From: Ochromonas danica
Taxonomy: Eukaryota; Sar; Chrysophyceae; Chromulinales; Chromulinaceae
Direction of reading: 5' to 3'
Assembly (NCBI GenBank): GCA_015146655.1
Contig: VKHL01000037.1
Coordinates: forward strand, 124,001-188,000
DNA length: 64,000 bases
The notes beneath the pieces are model-generated. The model ran no database searches, was not told the DNA's origin, and saw only the letters and a program-made list of their open reading frames with translations. The stretch's first letter is position 1. Each line of letters begins with the position of its first letter. Shown piece by piece: positions 22,920 through 34,100 of the stretch. The position numbers and the translations under genes were made by a program.

Positions 22920-23440
22920 TCACGCTGAGTTAGACTCCAAAAAGGGCGCCTTCCTGTGGCCAAAGACTCGCGTGTGGCTGAAGCGCTTCTTGTGTGGCTT
23001 GGTAGGCAAAGGGCCGTAGGGCTTGTGTGAGCCAAAGAGAAGCGCGGGGACGATCTTCTTCCGGTCATTCTCATTGGTGCCCAGGTACTCCTGGAGCTGC
23101 TCGTTGGTCATTGACTTGACGTCGACGAAGGACTTGAGGTCGATGATGTCCTCGATGGACTCCAAGGGGCCGTACGTCTCGATCTTCACCTCCTTGCGAT
23201 GCTTCTTCGACTCAATGCGCAACTTCATCTTCTCTCTCCAAGAGAAGCCTATAATACCACATGATTACAGTAGGTCAGAAGGAGCGTAGAGGAGGTGAAG
23301 GAGGAGGAGGTGGAGGAGGAGGAGGCTTGCTTACTTGGACGACCACCTGGCCTGCCGCCTCCCTTGAAACGCTTTAAGATGGTCATCGCAGCCAGTGCTT
23401 GAGGTGAGGAGATACGGAGAGAAGAGAGTATCGAAGTCAT
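22920..23440 (-). CDS. Small basic protein, probably mitochondrial, function unknown
   Basis: Exons on the minus strand are 23335-23440 and 22920-23248 (86-nt intron, phase 1), giving 144 aa. The N-terminus MTSILSSLRISSPQALAAM is a good mitochondrial presequence (Ser/Arg-rich, no acidic residues) and is followed by a Gly/Arg-rich patch. The rest is highly charged: KKHRKEVKIETYGPLES, a short acidic section, then KPYGPLPTKPHKKRFSHTR. Size, charge and targeting suggest a mitochondrial ribosomal protein or assembly factor, but I recognise no family. It starts 188 bp from the divergent methyltransferase gene. Confidence 0.7.
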
Positions 23441-23628
23441 TCCTCAGTTGTCTACTGTACAGTATTTGGAGCTCTTGCTTCTCGTCTGAGATGAGGACAG
23501 CGCCGCGCTCTCTTGTTGATGGGCTGCCGGGGAAGTTAAAGCCCTTTGACAGTGCGCAATAGTGGCTTAACGGCGCGATAGATGCGCAAATGAGGTAAAA
23601 CTGTCGCGAAAGTCAAGGAAAGGTTAAG

Positions 23629-24510
23629 ATGGTGATGATGTGGAAACAACTCCTTGCCAAGAGCTCACCTTTCACGAGGAAGATGACCACAGCATCAAAG
23701 CCTTCGCCAACACAACAAGTGCGCTCTACTGCAGCCAGTGGTAGTGGAGTGTATGAGAGCAAGCGCGCTGTGGACGAGTACCTTCTCTTCCACTATGGAA
23801 CCTCCAGCTTGCTCATGCCTTACTCCTTCGGGCCTGTTGATGCGCTGGATTTCGCCGATCGCGTTGCTGAGCTAGCTTCGAGCAAGTTGAAGAAGTCCGG
23901 CAGTGGACTGCGTGCCTTGGATGTGGGCTGCGCTGTTGGCGGCCTCTCCTTCGCGTTGGCAGGCAAAGGCATCGATGAAGTGGTGGGTCTGGACTTCAGC
24001 CAGCACTTTATCGACGCGGCTAATGAGATGAAAAAGGAAGGAAGAATGGCCTTCAAGGCGCTGAAGCAAGGGACCATCTTCCTCGACTGCGAGGCCGCCG
24101 TGCCCTCCGCCATCGACCGATCCCGCGTCATCTTCCAACAAGGCGATGCTTGCAATCTGCAGAGCTCTCTTGGTCAGTTCGATATCATTGTCGCTTCTAA
24201 TCTGCTTTGTCGACTGCCCAAGCCAAAGAAGTTCTTGCAAGACGTCCCAGCCTTCCTCCGCCCTGGAGGAGTCCTTGTGCTGGTGTCTCCCTACTCCTGG
24301 TTAGAGGAATACACTGAGCCTGCTGAGTGGATAGGCGCTAGAGAAGGAGGCGAGGAGAGCTTCGCCATTGTGCGTGAGTTGCTAGGAGGCAATCCCTCTG
24401 CCACCTTACAGTTGGAACATGAAGAAGAGGTTCCCTTCCTCATCCGAGAACATGAACGCAAGTTCCAATATGGTGTCTCCCATGGAAGTGTGTGGAGGAG
24501 GCTTGCGTGA
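23629..24510 (+). CDS. Putative 4-mercaptohistidine N1-methyltransferase (OvoA C-terminal type), stand-alone
   Basis: SAM-dependent methyltransferase of 293 aa in one exon. Residues about 42-75 (YESKRAVDEYLLFHYG) and the motif-I region LDVGCAVGGLSFALA, followed by VVGLDFSQHFIDAA, match the OvoA C-terminal methyltransferase family. That family methylates the imidazole of 5-thiohistidine (4-mercaptohistidine) to make the antioxidant ovothiol A. The post-motif QFDIIVASNLLCRLPKP and the terminal REHERKFQYGVSHGSVW are also typical. In OvoA this domain is fused to a sulfoxide synthase; here it stands alone. The N-terminal 35 residues are Ser/Thr/Lys-rich and could be a mitochondrial or plastid leader. 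The start is the first ATG; another ATG lies at residue 19. Confidence 0.82.
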   Translation: MVMMWKQLLAKSSPFTRKMTTASKPSPTQQVRSTAASGSGVYESKRAVDEYLLFHYGTSSLLMPYSFGPVDALDFADRVAELASSKLKKSGSGLRALDVGCAVGGLSFALAGKGIDEVVGLDFSQHFIDAANEMKKEGRMAFKALKQGTIFLDCEAAVPSAIDRSRVIFQQGDACNLQSSLGQFDIIVASNLLCRLPKPKKFLQDVPAFLRPGGVLVLVSPYSWLEEYTEPAEWIGAREGGEESFAIVRELLGGNPSATLQLEHEEEVPFLIREHERKFQYGVSHGSVWRRLA

Positions 24511-24640
24511 TAGCATGACCCCCTCTTCCCCACCCCCAACGCTGGGATAGATGATCTGCTCTCTTTCCTTTACTATTTACACACCACTTAGAGACATGCC
24601 AACTAAACAAACTAACTCATCCACACCGATAGATCAATCA

Positions 24641-24913
24641 TTAATCATGCTGCTGATTTGTTGTGCTCAGCGCTCTTGCTTGGATCTCGTTCGTGAAGTA
24701 GTCATAGGCTAGCAGACAGCACAGAAGGCGTTAACACCGTCAAACACTAACAGAAGCCACTAGGAGTGAATAGGAAATAAAGCGCTTACCAAACTTGTTG
24801 ATGTCCTCTGGCTGGCTGCGCAGGATCTCTCGAGTGAGGTTTCGGAGAATGTCGTCAAAACCTTGGGGGATCTGGAACTCCTTGGAATACTTATTCTGGC
24901 CAGTCTGATTCAT
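24641..24913 (-). CDS. RIIa-domain mini-protein (dimerisation/docking domain)
   Basis: A short two-exon gene: 24790-24913 and 24641-24708 on the minus strand (81-nt intron, phase 1), 63 aa. The core IPQGFDDILRNLTREILR, followed by QPEDINKFAYDYF, is a textbook RIIa (R2D2) domain, the four-helix dimerisation/docking fold of PKA regulatory subunits. Stand-alone RIIa proteins in other eukaryotes (SPA17, ROPN1 and radial-spoke RSP7/11 types) bind A-kinase anchoring helices and are mostly ciliary. No cyclic-nucleotide domain follows. This suggests a flagellar or AKAP-binding role by inference only. Confidence 0.82.
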
Positions 24914-25211
24914 TATAAGAGGAAAGGATTAATAGCGGATGCTTGAGATGATGCCTTTAGATGTCAATTATTGATCGTCTTCTGCTGCTGTCAGTTGTTG
25001 CTTTGCTGGTTTGGTTGTTTGTTTGGGATGAAACGTATCGCATTCCCACGCAACTCGCAACTGTGACACAAACCACGCAAGTTGTAATCGCAGGATATGC
25101 ACCCCCACGCAACTCGTAAGCTTCGCGCGCAAGCTCATAATCGGGCAGGTCAATTGCTGGGCCTGAGAAGGATCCATTAGAAAGGTTCTCGCATAACTTT
25201 CACAGTGACCC

Positions 25212-25958
25212 ATGGCGGACGAACCTGATTGGTCAGTTTTCTTTTTGCTCTTTTCATCTTTGAATTTGAAATAATTAATGATATTTGTTCGCGACAGGTT
25301 GAAAACCTCTTCCTCGGCAGCTGCGCCCAGCAGTTCAGCGCCTGTGCGCGCCGCGTCCTCCACGCCTTCATCTGCAGTTAATGACCCCAACCCGCCCAAG
25401 CACAAGAATCTTGTGAAGTATACAATGTTAATCTTGAACCTTGGCTTCATGGTCTTCATGGCTGCTACGGGTGCTATCGGTGTGGCCAATGCCGACAGCG
25501 TAGATGACACCGGCGTCATCTTCGTGGGCATTTATATGATCTTCTTCGCAGCAATTCAATTTTTCTTTGAGATCACACAGGTCTGTCGAGATTCCTCCAT
25601 CGAGTTGATAATGAGGAAGAACTTTGGCTTCTTGTACGGATACGTCGGCAAAGGACTCTATCTTGTCTTGTGAGTCTCTCATCCCCTTTAGATTGGATTT
25701 TCGTGGGTTTTCTCTAATGTCTTCTTTGGTGTACAGTATGGGCGTCTTAGCCTTCGGTCTTGACCCCAGCGGCAGTGAGGCGCGCAGTCTGTCACTTGCT
25801 TGTGGTGTGCTCGTCTGTGCCTGGGGATTCATCCTCATTCTCTTTTACTTCAAGGTAAAAATATACGTGTGCATACCTTCTCTCTTCTTCGCTCACCTGC
25901 TCACTTGCTCTTTCAGTTTCCCCAATATTTTGATAAGCTCGAAAAGTACCAACCCTAA
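25212..25958 (+). CDS. COPI-associated membrane protein (COPI_assoc family)
   Basis: A four-exon gene: 25212-25231 (20 nt), 25298-25669, 25737-25854 and 25917-25958, introns 62-67 nt, encoding 183 aa. After a Ser/Ala/Pro-rich N-terminus come four hydrophobic helices: YTMLILNLGFMVFMAATGA, VIFVGIYMIFFAAIQFFFE, GKGLYLVFMGVLAFG and LACGVLVCAWGFILILFYF. The conserved FGFLYGYVGKGLYL turn fits COPI_assoc proteins of the Golgi. The last exon gives FPQYFDKLEKYQP. All splice phases agree, and both tiny end exons are needed for the conserved ends. It starts 298 bp from the divergent RIIa gene. The exact role of the family is unclear. Confidence 0.8.
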
Positions 25959-25974
25959 GGGCTTTTCCAGGAAT

Positions 25975-26002
25975 AGGGAACGGAACGGTTCGCTCGTTCC
26001 CT
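25975..26002 (+). terminator. Nested stem-loop just after the COPI-associated gene
   Basis: AGGGAACG at 25975-25982 pairs with CGTTCCCT at 25995-26002, and the loop contains a smaller palindrome GAACGGTTC. It lies 17 nt after the stop codon, so it would sit in the 3' UTR. A role is inference only. Confidence 0.35.
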
Positions 26003-26209
26003 TATAGACTACTCGAGGAATGATTACTTTCTAGCTGAATTAGGGCTTGGCTGTAACGTTATACAAAGTCTGCATTTTTCCACCTTTTGAAAAACTCTGA
26101 CTTTCTTGTTGGAGACATCGACTTTAAAGCTCAAATATCAATTTTTTGTGCAGTGGGAGGTTTTGTCTTTTCTCGTTTGAGTTGTAGAATTGGGAACGGG
26201 GAAGTCGCC

Positions 26210-27730
26210 ATGAACAGAGACGATAGCGAAGAGCACGAAAAGGTGAGCCGCTTCCTGTCGTGGCTAAGGCAGCATGGTGCGAGCTTTCCCAAGATCTCCT
26301 GGCCAGAGGTTGACGCTGTCAGCGGGTTGCGAGGAGCCCATGCCACAGAAGACATCGCCTCCGATGAAGTCATGCTGTCTGTGCCAGCCTGCTTGATGAT
26401 GGCGCCTCCACATGCCCACGGCGATCTAGAAGTTGGCCATGCTCTTCGTGGAAATGTTGACCTGCTGCATGGAGATTTGCTGCTGACTGTTTACCTCATG
26501 CACGAGATACGCAAAGGCTCAGCCTCTTTTTACTTCCCTTATCTCTCCATCCTACCTGAGCCACAGAATCTCACAGAATGGACTCAAGATGAGCTTAGCG
26601 AGCTACAGGATGAGAACTTAGCGCTTAGGGCGAGAAGCCGCAAACAGAGCTTGCAAGCAGCCTACGAGCGAACGATCGGAGGCTTGCAGAGACGCTACCC
26701 AGATCTCTTTCCGTTGGAGATGTTCCCCCTCAAGACATTCGTGTTTGCTTGGAATACGATTCAAGCGAGAGCCTTTGGTCGAAGACTTCCTTGGACGGCG
26801 CTTGTGCCCTTCGCGGACTGCCTCAACCACAGCAACGTGCAGACCAAATACTCTTTCAGAATGAACGGCAATCGGTCTGATTCTGTTGAAGATGAGAAGG
26901 AGAAGGAGAAGGAGCCGCTGCAAGAAGCAGTCTTTGAATTGTTTCCTTCAGGCAGCAATCACTATCTCCGTGGAGAGGAAGCCTTCAACTCCTATGGCCG
27001 TCGACCCAACAGCAATCTGCTGCTGGACTACGGCTTCTCATTGATAAACAACACGTGGGACTCTGTAGAGGTAGCACTAACGCTGCCATCCTTGGACTCC
27101 TCTGACCTTGGTCTTCGCAGGGCTCAGCGTGTGGCCTGTCTCTTTCTGCGCCTGTCGGCCTCGCACATCTTCTCCTTTGATCGCTTCCGCCTGCCCTTGA
27201 GGAGTCTTCTCTTTCAGCGTGTTGCAATAATTTCCTCTGATGAAGTGGATCTATTGGAGGACCCACAACGGCTGCATCGACCACTCGATCGTCAGCATGA
27301 GCGCCGAGCAGCCGAGGCTTTGATTCAAGCATTGAAGGGAGTGTTTGCAGAAAGGCTGGAGGACTCATTGGAACAAGATGAGGCAAAGATCTCTGAAGAT
27401 TTTCATGGCGATGGTGCGCACGAAGGCCGTCGTTTTAGTGCGCTGGTCTATCGCCTGACACGCAAGCGTATCGTGAAATGGAATTTGGAGCTGCTTCATC
27501 TCATTCTGGCCATATTGAATAGCGAGCAAGGAGAAGAGCGAGGAGCTCTTATTGAAAGGTTGCGCTCGACCTCCACCTCGTCTTATGTCAGTGAGTGGGG
27601 ACCTGCGCAGCCTCGGCCAGCTGCAGGGCCTTATGACAGCTCTGATAGCGATGAAGAAAATGGCGAGACGGGGAAGACCTCTTATCTGACTCAAGTTGAT
27701 GACTACATCGCGGCTTTGTCTTCTTTATAG
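26210..27730 (+). CDS. SET-domain protein methyltransferase (Rubisco LSMT/SETD3-like)
   Basis: Lysine or histidine methyltransferase of non-histone proteins; a single exon encodes 506 aa. The SET domain is of the split LSMT/SETD3 type: GLRGAHATEDIASDEVMLSVP near the start, then FADCLNHSN (SAM/substrate pocket) and EAFNSYGRRPNSNLLLDYGF with the catalytic tyrosine region. A Rubisco-LSMT-type substrate-binding C-terminal region follows, ending in an acidic tail (SDSDEENGE). The first ATG in frame is used; the open frame upstream has no ATG. No plastid presequence is seen, so a cytosolic or nuclear target (SETD3/SETD6-like) is more likely than Rubisco. Confidence 0.88.
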   Translation: MNRDDSEEHEKVSRFLSWLRQHGASFPKISWPEVDAVSGLRGAHATEDIASDEVMLSVPACLMMAPPHAHGDLEVGHALRGNVDLLHGDLLLTVYLMHEIRKGSASFYFPYLSILPEPQNLTEWTQDELSELQDENLALRARSRKQSLQAAYERTIGGLQRRYPDLFPLEMFPLKTFVFAWNTIQARAFGRRLPWTALVPFADCLNHSNVQTKYSFRMNGNRSDSVEDEKEKEKEPLQEAVFELFPSGSNHYLRGEEAFNSYGRRPNSNLLLDYGFSLINNTWDSVEVALTLPSLDSSDLGLRRAQRVACLFLRLSASHIFSFDRFRLPLRSLLFQRVAIISSDEVDLLEDPQRLHRPLDRQHERRAAEALIQALKGVFAERLEDSLEQDEAKISEDFHGDGAHEGRRFSALVYRLTRKRIVKWNLELLHLILAILNSEQGEERGALIERLRSTSTSSYVSEWGPAQPRPAAGPYDSSDSDEENGETGKTSYLTQVDDYIAALSSL

Positions 27731-28175
27731 TTCATATGCCATAATACTACTCTCTTCATCTGCTGCAAGTGGTCGATTTGTATCCATCGTGGTAGTCTAG
27801 AGCTAGCAGAAACTCCGCCATGCAAACAGAATACAATACATGTATAAAGCACTTTCTAGTTGTGCCTGTGATTGAAGTTTTCTTTAGTTGAAAAGTATTT
27901 CCCACAATCGTAAGCTTTGAAAAAGTCAAAATCACAATCAGATTACTGCTGTCTCTTCGGCTACTGTAGACTACAGTACATACTCAGATTCCATTGCACA
28001 AAATCGCTCCGGTGGTGGTGGTGTGTGTGTCTGTGTGGGCGGGTGGGCAAGTATTGTTGCGGAGGAAAGTGATTGTTTTTGTGAGAAGCATGCCCTCTGA
28101 CAGAAAGAATGAGAAGAGGCACAGTTGAACAGCAAACAAAAAACCACTTCAAACAACAGAAAGCAACGGGAAAAA
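27731..28175. other. Intergenic region with GT-rich simple repeat
   Basis: 445 bp upstream of the large fusion gene. A G/T-rich simple stretch lies at about 28008-28050 (GGTGGTGGTGTGTGTGTC type). Nothing else is seen. Confidence 0.45.
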
Positions 28176-31100
28176 ATGGCACTCTTCGGAGAAACTCTCG
28201 CTAATTGCTCATCTGAGCTTCTCCAAAACTCCGAACATTTTTCAGAGCTGAAATCAAAACTCAAACTGAAAATCAAGAACTTGGCTGGGTCGGCGAGCTG
28301 GTATGATTTTCTCGTTTCCGCACAACAAGACCCTGATTTGAGGGATAGAACAATTTCTGCTCTCATCTGCCCAGGGAAAAAGAAGGAAAGCACGGAGCAG
28401 TGCTTACTCTTTTGGAAAGGTTTTTTCCTGTCAGTGTGGGAAAAGAACTCCTCCAACATGGCTGGGGTTTGCGCTTCACTCAAACTGCAACCACCCACAG
28501 GCTGGCTCGACAATGATGGTAATATTGCCGATATGGCTCTGAATGCCGTTATCTCCTTGGACTTTCTTATCAGCGTGTTCTATGGAGACATGCAATCTCT
28601 GCTCGATGAAATCAGGTCCTCCACAACGCTCTTATCGAATCTCCTTCCAGGCTACAGTTCGAATGCAATGGATCAAGAAATCGAGGTATGGCATGAATCT
28701 ACTCCTTTTTCTTTTGCTCATCTATATGCTTCATAAATGGTGCTGTAGGAGGAAGAAGCACCAGCTCTTGGCCTTCCTTCCATTCTTCCCAACGTCAGCC
28801 AAGGGCCAGGGCTGTCTAAGTGGTACCCAAGAGATGATTATTGTATACAAATAATCACAGGAAACTTATTATCTAGAGACTTTCTCAGCAAAGAAAAGCC
28901 GCAAGCCATAGTAAATGCTGCCAATTCGGCCTTACTTCATGGGGGTGGGATTGCAGCTGCCATTAGCAGAGCTGCTGGCAGGCAACTTGATGAAGAGTGT
29001 CGAAAATGGAAAGAATGCTGGAAGTCGGTCGTGATGCTGCCGTGACCACCGCAGGTTATATTCCTGGAGTCCTCAAAGTAATTCACGTGGTTGGGCCTCA
29101 AATCCAAGAGGGTGTGCGACCCAATGAAGCTCAATGAAAGGACCTCTTTAATGCAGTGACAGCAGCCCTAAATGCTGTTGTCGGTAGAAACCTCTCTTCG
29201 GTTGCCTTTCCTGCCATTTCAACGGGTATCTACAACTTTCCTATGGATGAAGCGGTGGCTATTATGGTTGAAGCGGCATCTCGATTTGGCATAGAGAATT
29301 CCGCGATCTCCTTGCAGGTGTATTTTGTTCTTCTTGATGAACAGAGTAGTCAGATGTTCAAGAACGCTTTGGGTGCTTTGGATCTTTCTAAGCAAGGCTC
29401 ATTTGCGCCATCAGTTCGCATTAGAAACAACAACAAAAAGCTGCTAAAATCAGGCAGGGAAGATACCACTCAACCGCCTAACAATGAGACTAGACTATTG
29501 AAGTCTAATGAAATCATCAGGGATTATAAAGCCGCCGGTGTCGTTTTGTACACTGTAAGATCCGGTGAATTGAATATTCTGCTTGGCCTGGAAGATCGAA
29601 TCGGTGAGGGATTAGTGCTCAATGTGCTTGGTGGGAGAGCAGAGCCTCGAGACCAAGACTATCGTCACACCGCAGCTAGAGAATTTCACGAAGAAAGCAA
29701 ATCCCCGGTCAGTGAGAAGGTCCTGAAAAGAATGCTGGCATCAGAGCAGGCAACTGCTATTTACTTCGATAAGGGGCAATATGTTCTTTATCTGGTTGAT
29801 TGCCTGCCAGAGCTTGAGAAATTAGATGTCTCGTTCCAACAATCAAGTCGCCATAGCGAGATGGATAAACTCCTTTGGGTCAAGTGGAAAACTCTTTTAG
29901 AGGGCTCCAAAAAGCAACCTCCTCATATCACCATGCGTTCCTGGAGGAGAGTGGTAGACTACAACATCTCTGAGTTTCTTCAAAAACTCCTGAATTGTCC
30001 TCTAATACTTGATATTGTAGAAAGAAGGGCATGCCAAACTGCTACATCAAATATGCAATCTGAGTTTGACTCTCTCTTGAGAGAATCATGGGATCCTTTT
30101 CCCGAAGACGATAAAGAATGGAGACTTCGATTGGCTTTTCCTCCGTCAGTTTCCACCTCTTTCCCCATCATACCTCTCGAGCGCAACAGCGCAGAATACC
30201 AAGCCGTATCGCAGCGATTTAGTAGCTCTCCTCCAATTATCACCATTCGCAAAGTGAACTGTGAAGTGAGAGAGGCTGAACACGATAAATTGGTCCAAGA
30301 GCTTCAAAAGCAGAATGGAAGTGATAAAGTTCATAAAATTGAGCCTGTGTTTCATGGGACACCTGAGCGTTGGAGAGCGACTAATATTGCTCTAAAAGGC
30401 TTTGATCTTTCCATTGTTAGGAATGGAAGATCTTCCGGGAATGGTGTATACACGGCAACTGACATCCAAACCCCTCTTGGATATAGTAATAATCAGGGCA
30501 GCATTTTGCAGATGAAAGCGATACTCGCCCCAAACGACCACGGTTATCAAGCTGAAATGAAAGGACCTCCATTCACACCAGGGACTATTCTTGTCTTCCG
30601 TCAAGCAGCTCAGGTGCTACCTCGTTACGTGATCGACTTTGCGTCACCTGGGCAGGATGATGCTGCTCTTGAGAAGAAAGCTAAAGAACAGCATTTACAC
30701 GATGCAGCAGTAGCTAGAGAAGAGATGGAGAGACAGCAGCGATTGATACAAAGCATGGAGGATCAATATGCCGCGGAACGCATCCGAAATTCGCAGTCTT
30801 CAAGTAACTATTTCAAACAACGCATTGAGACTTACCAAAAGGATTTCCAAGATACTACTGAGAATGACCAGATGGCATGGAACAAGGTTGAGAAGATTAT
30901 GCGTTTGGTGGATATCGAATGCAGGCAATTTAGAAATGGCGCGCCTCTTCCTATCTACTATCGCAAACATAGTCTTATCAAGACTATTCGAGAGAATGAC
31001 GTTATTCTTGTAAGCTCTTCAACTGGTTCGGGCAAAAGCACTCAACTACCTCAATACATCCTAGATGATATTTTAGAACCTTGCAATGACCACAGGCGTG

Positions 31101-34100
31101 TGGCGGTATTAGAGCCAAAGCGATTTAACGCTATTACTCTCTGTCAACGAGTAGCAAAGGAGAGGTCTCAGCAAGTGGGCAACGAAATCGGCTACAGTTT
31201 AGGTCAAGGAGATTGTTGTGCCAGTGCAGTAACGCGAATCGAATACATGACACACGGCTTGTTTATCAATCGGGCACTCAACTCCAAAAAGTTATTGTCT
31301 GTTTATGGAGCAGTTATTCTCGATGAAGCACACGTTCGCTCTGTGGAAGTTGACCTCTGCTTCAAGTTACTTCTCAATGCCTTGAAATATAGCAAACAAG
31401 AAGGAGGAAGGTCTTTCAAGATCATCATTGCCAGTGCAACTCTTGGTGATAGGGAGATGGGTCTATATCTGAACTATTTCAAGGAAAGTATTCCTCTCTG
31501 CAGGGCAACTACTTGTGATGCATCCGGTCAGCAGTGCTTTCCTGTTCTCACCGTGCATAGAGCAGAAGCAGAGCCTGATTGGGAAGAGGCCAACAGTTTG
31601 GAGACAACCAAAGCGTTGGCAGTGCATGCTGTAGAGATTGCACTGCAGCTCATTAGAGCTTCCGACGAAGGTAACATTCTTATCTTCATGCCTGGCGAGA
31701 GTATTATCAATACTTGCCTAGCAAATATCCAGAATTGGGTTCTATTCAAAACCAAATCACAACCGACTGCAAAGCAAGGAATTCCTTGGAATAATAGCTT
31801 GGATTTTGAGTTCAAGCTAACCATAGACTCAGACGGTGGCAAAGAAAAGAAAAAAGTTATTGGAGTGTATCCTTTCCACGGAAAAGTGAGTGCGAGGTTA
31901 AGACAAAAGATGCTCTTCCACAAGGGTCAAGATCGAATCATCATTTTCTCCACCAACATAGCGGAGACAGGAATCACATTACCAAACATACGATATGTCA
32001 TTGACACTGGCTTAGAGCGTAGAGTTATTTGGAATCCAACATCTGGTATTCAAGAAATGAAAACGATGAAAGTCACTGCATCTTCCATGAAACAGCGTCT
32101 TGGCCGAGCTGGTCGCGTTGCCTCAGGTATCTGTGTTCGGTTGTACTCAGAAGATACCGCTAAATCTCTTGATGAGGAAATTCAGCCAGAGATCAAAAAT
32201 GGAATGATTCTGCGCCTGGTTTTAACAATGAAGCAGCTGGCGAAGCAAGGAGATGACGGCAAGCTTTTGACAGAGGTTCCTCCAACATCCTGGGAGTCTG
32301 CAGAGAAGATGTTGCAACTGCTTGAAGCTTTGGATGAAAACAAAGAACTGAATTCCGTTGGTCAAGCTTTGCTCACTTTGGGCCTTGATCTACGGATGGG
32401 ACGATTTCTAATTGCTTGTAATTCTGCTGGTTGTCTAGGTAGCGGCATCTTGATTACTGCCATGGTCACCCTGTCCAATAAATTGGACTTCTTGCCGTTG
32501 AAAACTGTTGGTAATTATGCTGCAAAGGAGTTTTTGGATCCTAATGGCGATCACTTTACTCTGATGGCTATTTTTCAGGCCTATCTTGGCGCCAAGAACA
32601 AAAATTCGTTCTGTTCAGACTATGACCTCGATCCAAATGTTATGGAAGAAGCCAAGCGCTCGAAAGAACATCTAGAAATGATCTGCCTAAAGATGGGATG
32701 GAGACAAATGGATCGCAAGAATGCAAAACCAGAAGACATCCGCAAGGCTTTGCGAGAAAGCCTTTGTGCCGCTTTCTTTGACCAAATAATCAATGCCATA
32801 GTGCCCGGATCTCCTGCCAAGAAATTCATTCGCATTCTCCCAAAGCAAGAATCACAACGCTTTCGTAGTAGCATGAAGAGCTTCTTGGATAGTGCAGGGT
32901 TGGGTGACAGAGAAATGCAGGGAAACTCTCCTCAGAGCTTTCTCGTCAGCAGCGGTGCATTGAAAGCTAAGTCTACACAAGATGAAGGCAACGCTGATGA
33001 TGATTACGATGACGACAATTATGATGGAAGTGACGCTTCATCTCAGGGTAGCATTTATTCCGCGAACACGAATATCACACCAACTTTGTCACCAGCTGTT
33101 CCTTCCCAACAAAAGCAACAAACGTTGACTCTCACCCAACAATCTTCTTTGTGGTTGCTTGCAGAGCAGCAAACAGCAACACCTCTCAGCTTGGCTGTCT
33201 TCACCTCGATCATGATAACCGACTCAGCTCGCGAGCCAGTTATTCATTTAGTTTCTTACATCGATGCAGATGATGTTGTAAACGGAGCGAAACAATGGAG
33301 TGAAAAGATAAACTTTGGCAAAATTTATCGCAAAATCAAGCCTATCACTAGACGCTACCCAATCTCTTCCCAGCTTGCTAAATATCTTCTTCTTCAGAAA
33401 GGCTCAGCGATGCGAAAATACTTTTCAACGTATGATTTAGTTGATACAAAAGTTGACAAGGACAAGAAGGAACTCATTGTAACAGCACCACAACATATTC
33501 TGGAATACTTCAATAACAAGATAAAGGAATTGGAGGAAGAAACTGATCGAGAAGAGTTTTGCCTGCCGCTTCCTTCGCTTACTAATACTGAAGACAAGAC
33601 CAAAATAATAAAGCTATTTGGAAGAGGCAAAGCAAAGAATGAAGAGAAAGAACATCTCGTGAATGACTTGAACAAAATGGTTCTGGATGCATTGGGGGAT
33701 CAAGGAGATTATCTTCCTCTCCAACTGAATGATGTTGGAGTTGACAATACGTCTTCCCCTTGGATGATTACGGTCCGAGTCAGTGGATCTGGCAAACAGC
33801 TAAGCAGTCTCATGTTGGGTCATATTCACAGTCTTATTGCGCAAACGCTCCGGCAACAACCCACTCAATCCTTTGACTCCGTGCAAATTAAGAATGCCTC
33901 CTCCACAGCCATACTGAGCAAGTCCAACAACTTTTTGCCAAATCTAGCATTATTTTCGACATCAGTCCCGCCAGTAGCGCCTTTTAATCACAAGAACAAA
34001 GCCATGGTATTTCTAGCTCACGAGGCTATTTGGAACGCTAATTGCAAAATATATGGCGGCTTCGTGCGCGATTTCATCATTCGCAATGAAGTAGCTAATG

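Noticed and set aside
25045-25116. Two copies of CCCACGCAACTCG (25045-25057 and 25104-25116)
   Set aside because: Only two short copies in a divergent intergenic region; could be chance or paired factor sites, too little to claim.
29000-29137. An intron explaining the broken macro domain
   Set aside because: Any such intron would remove the conserved strand-loop peptides that lie between the two breaks.
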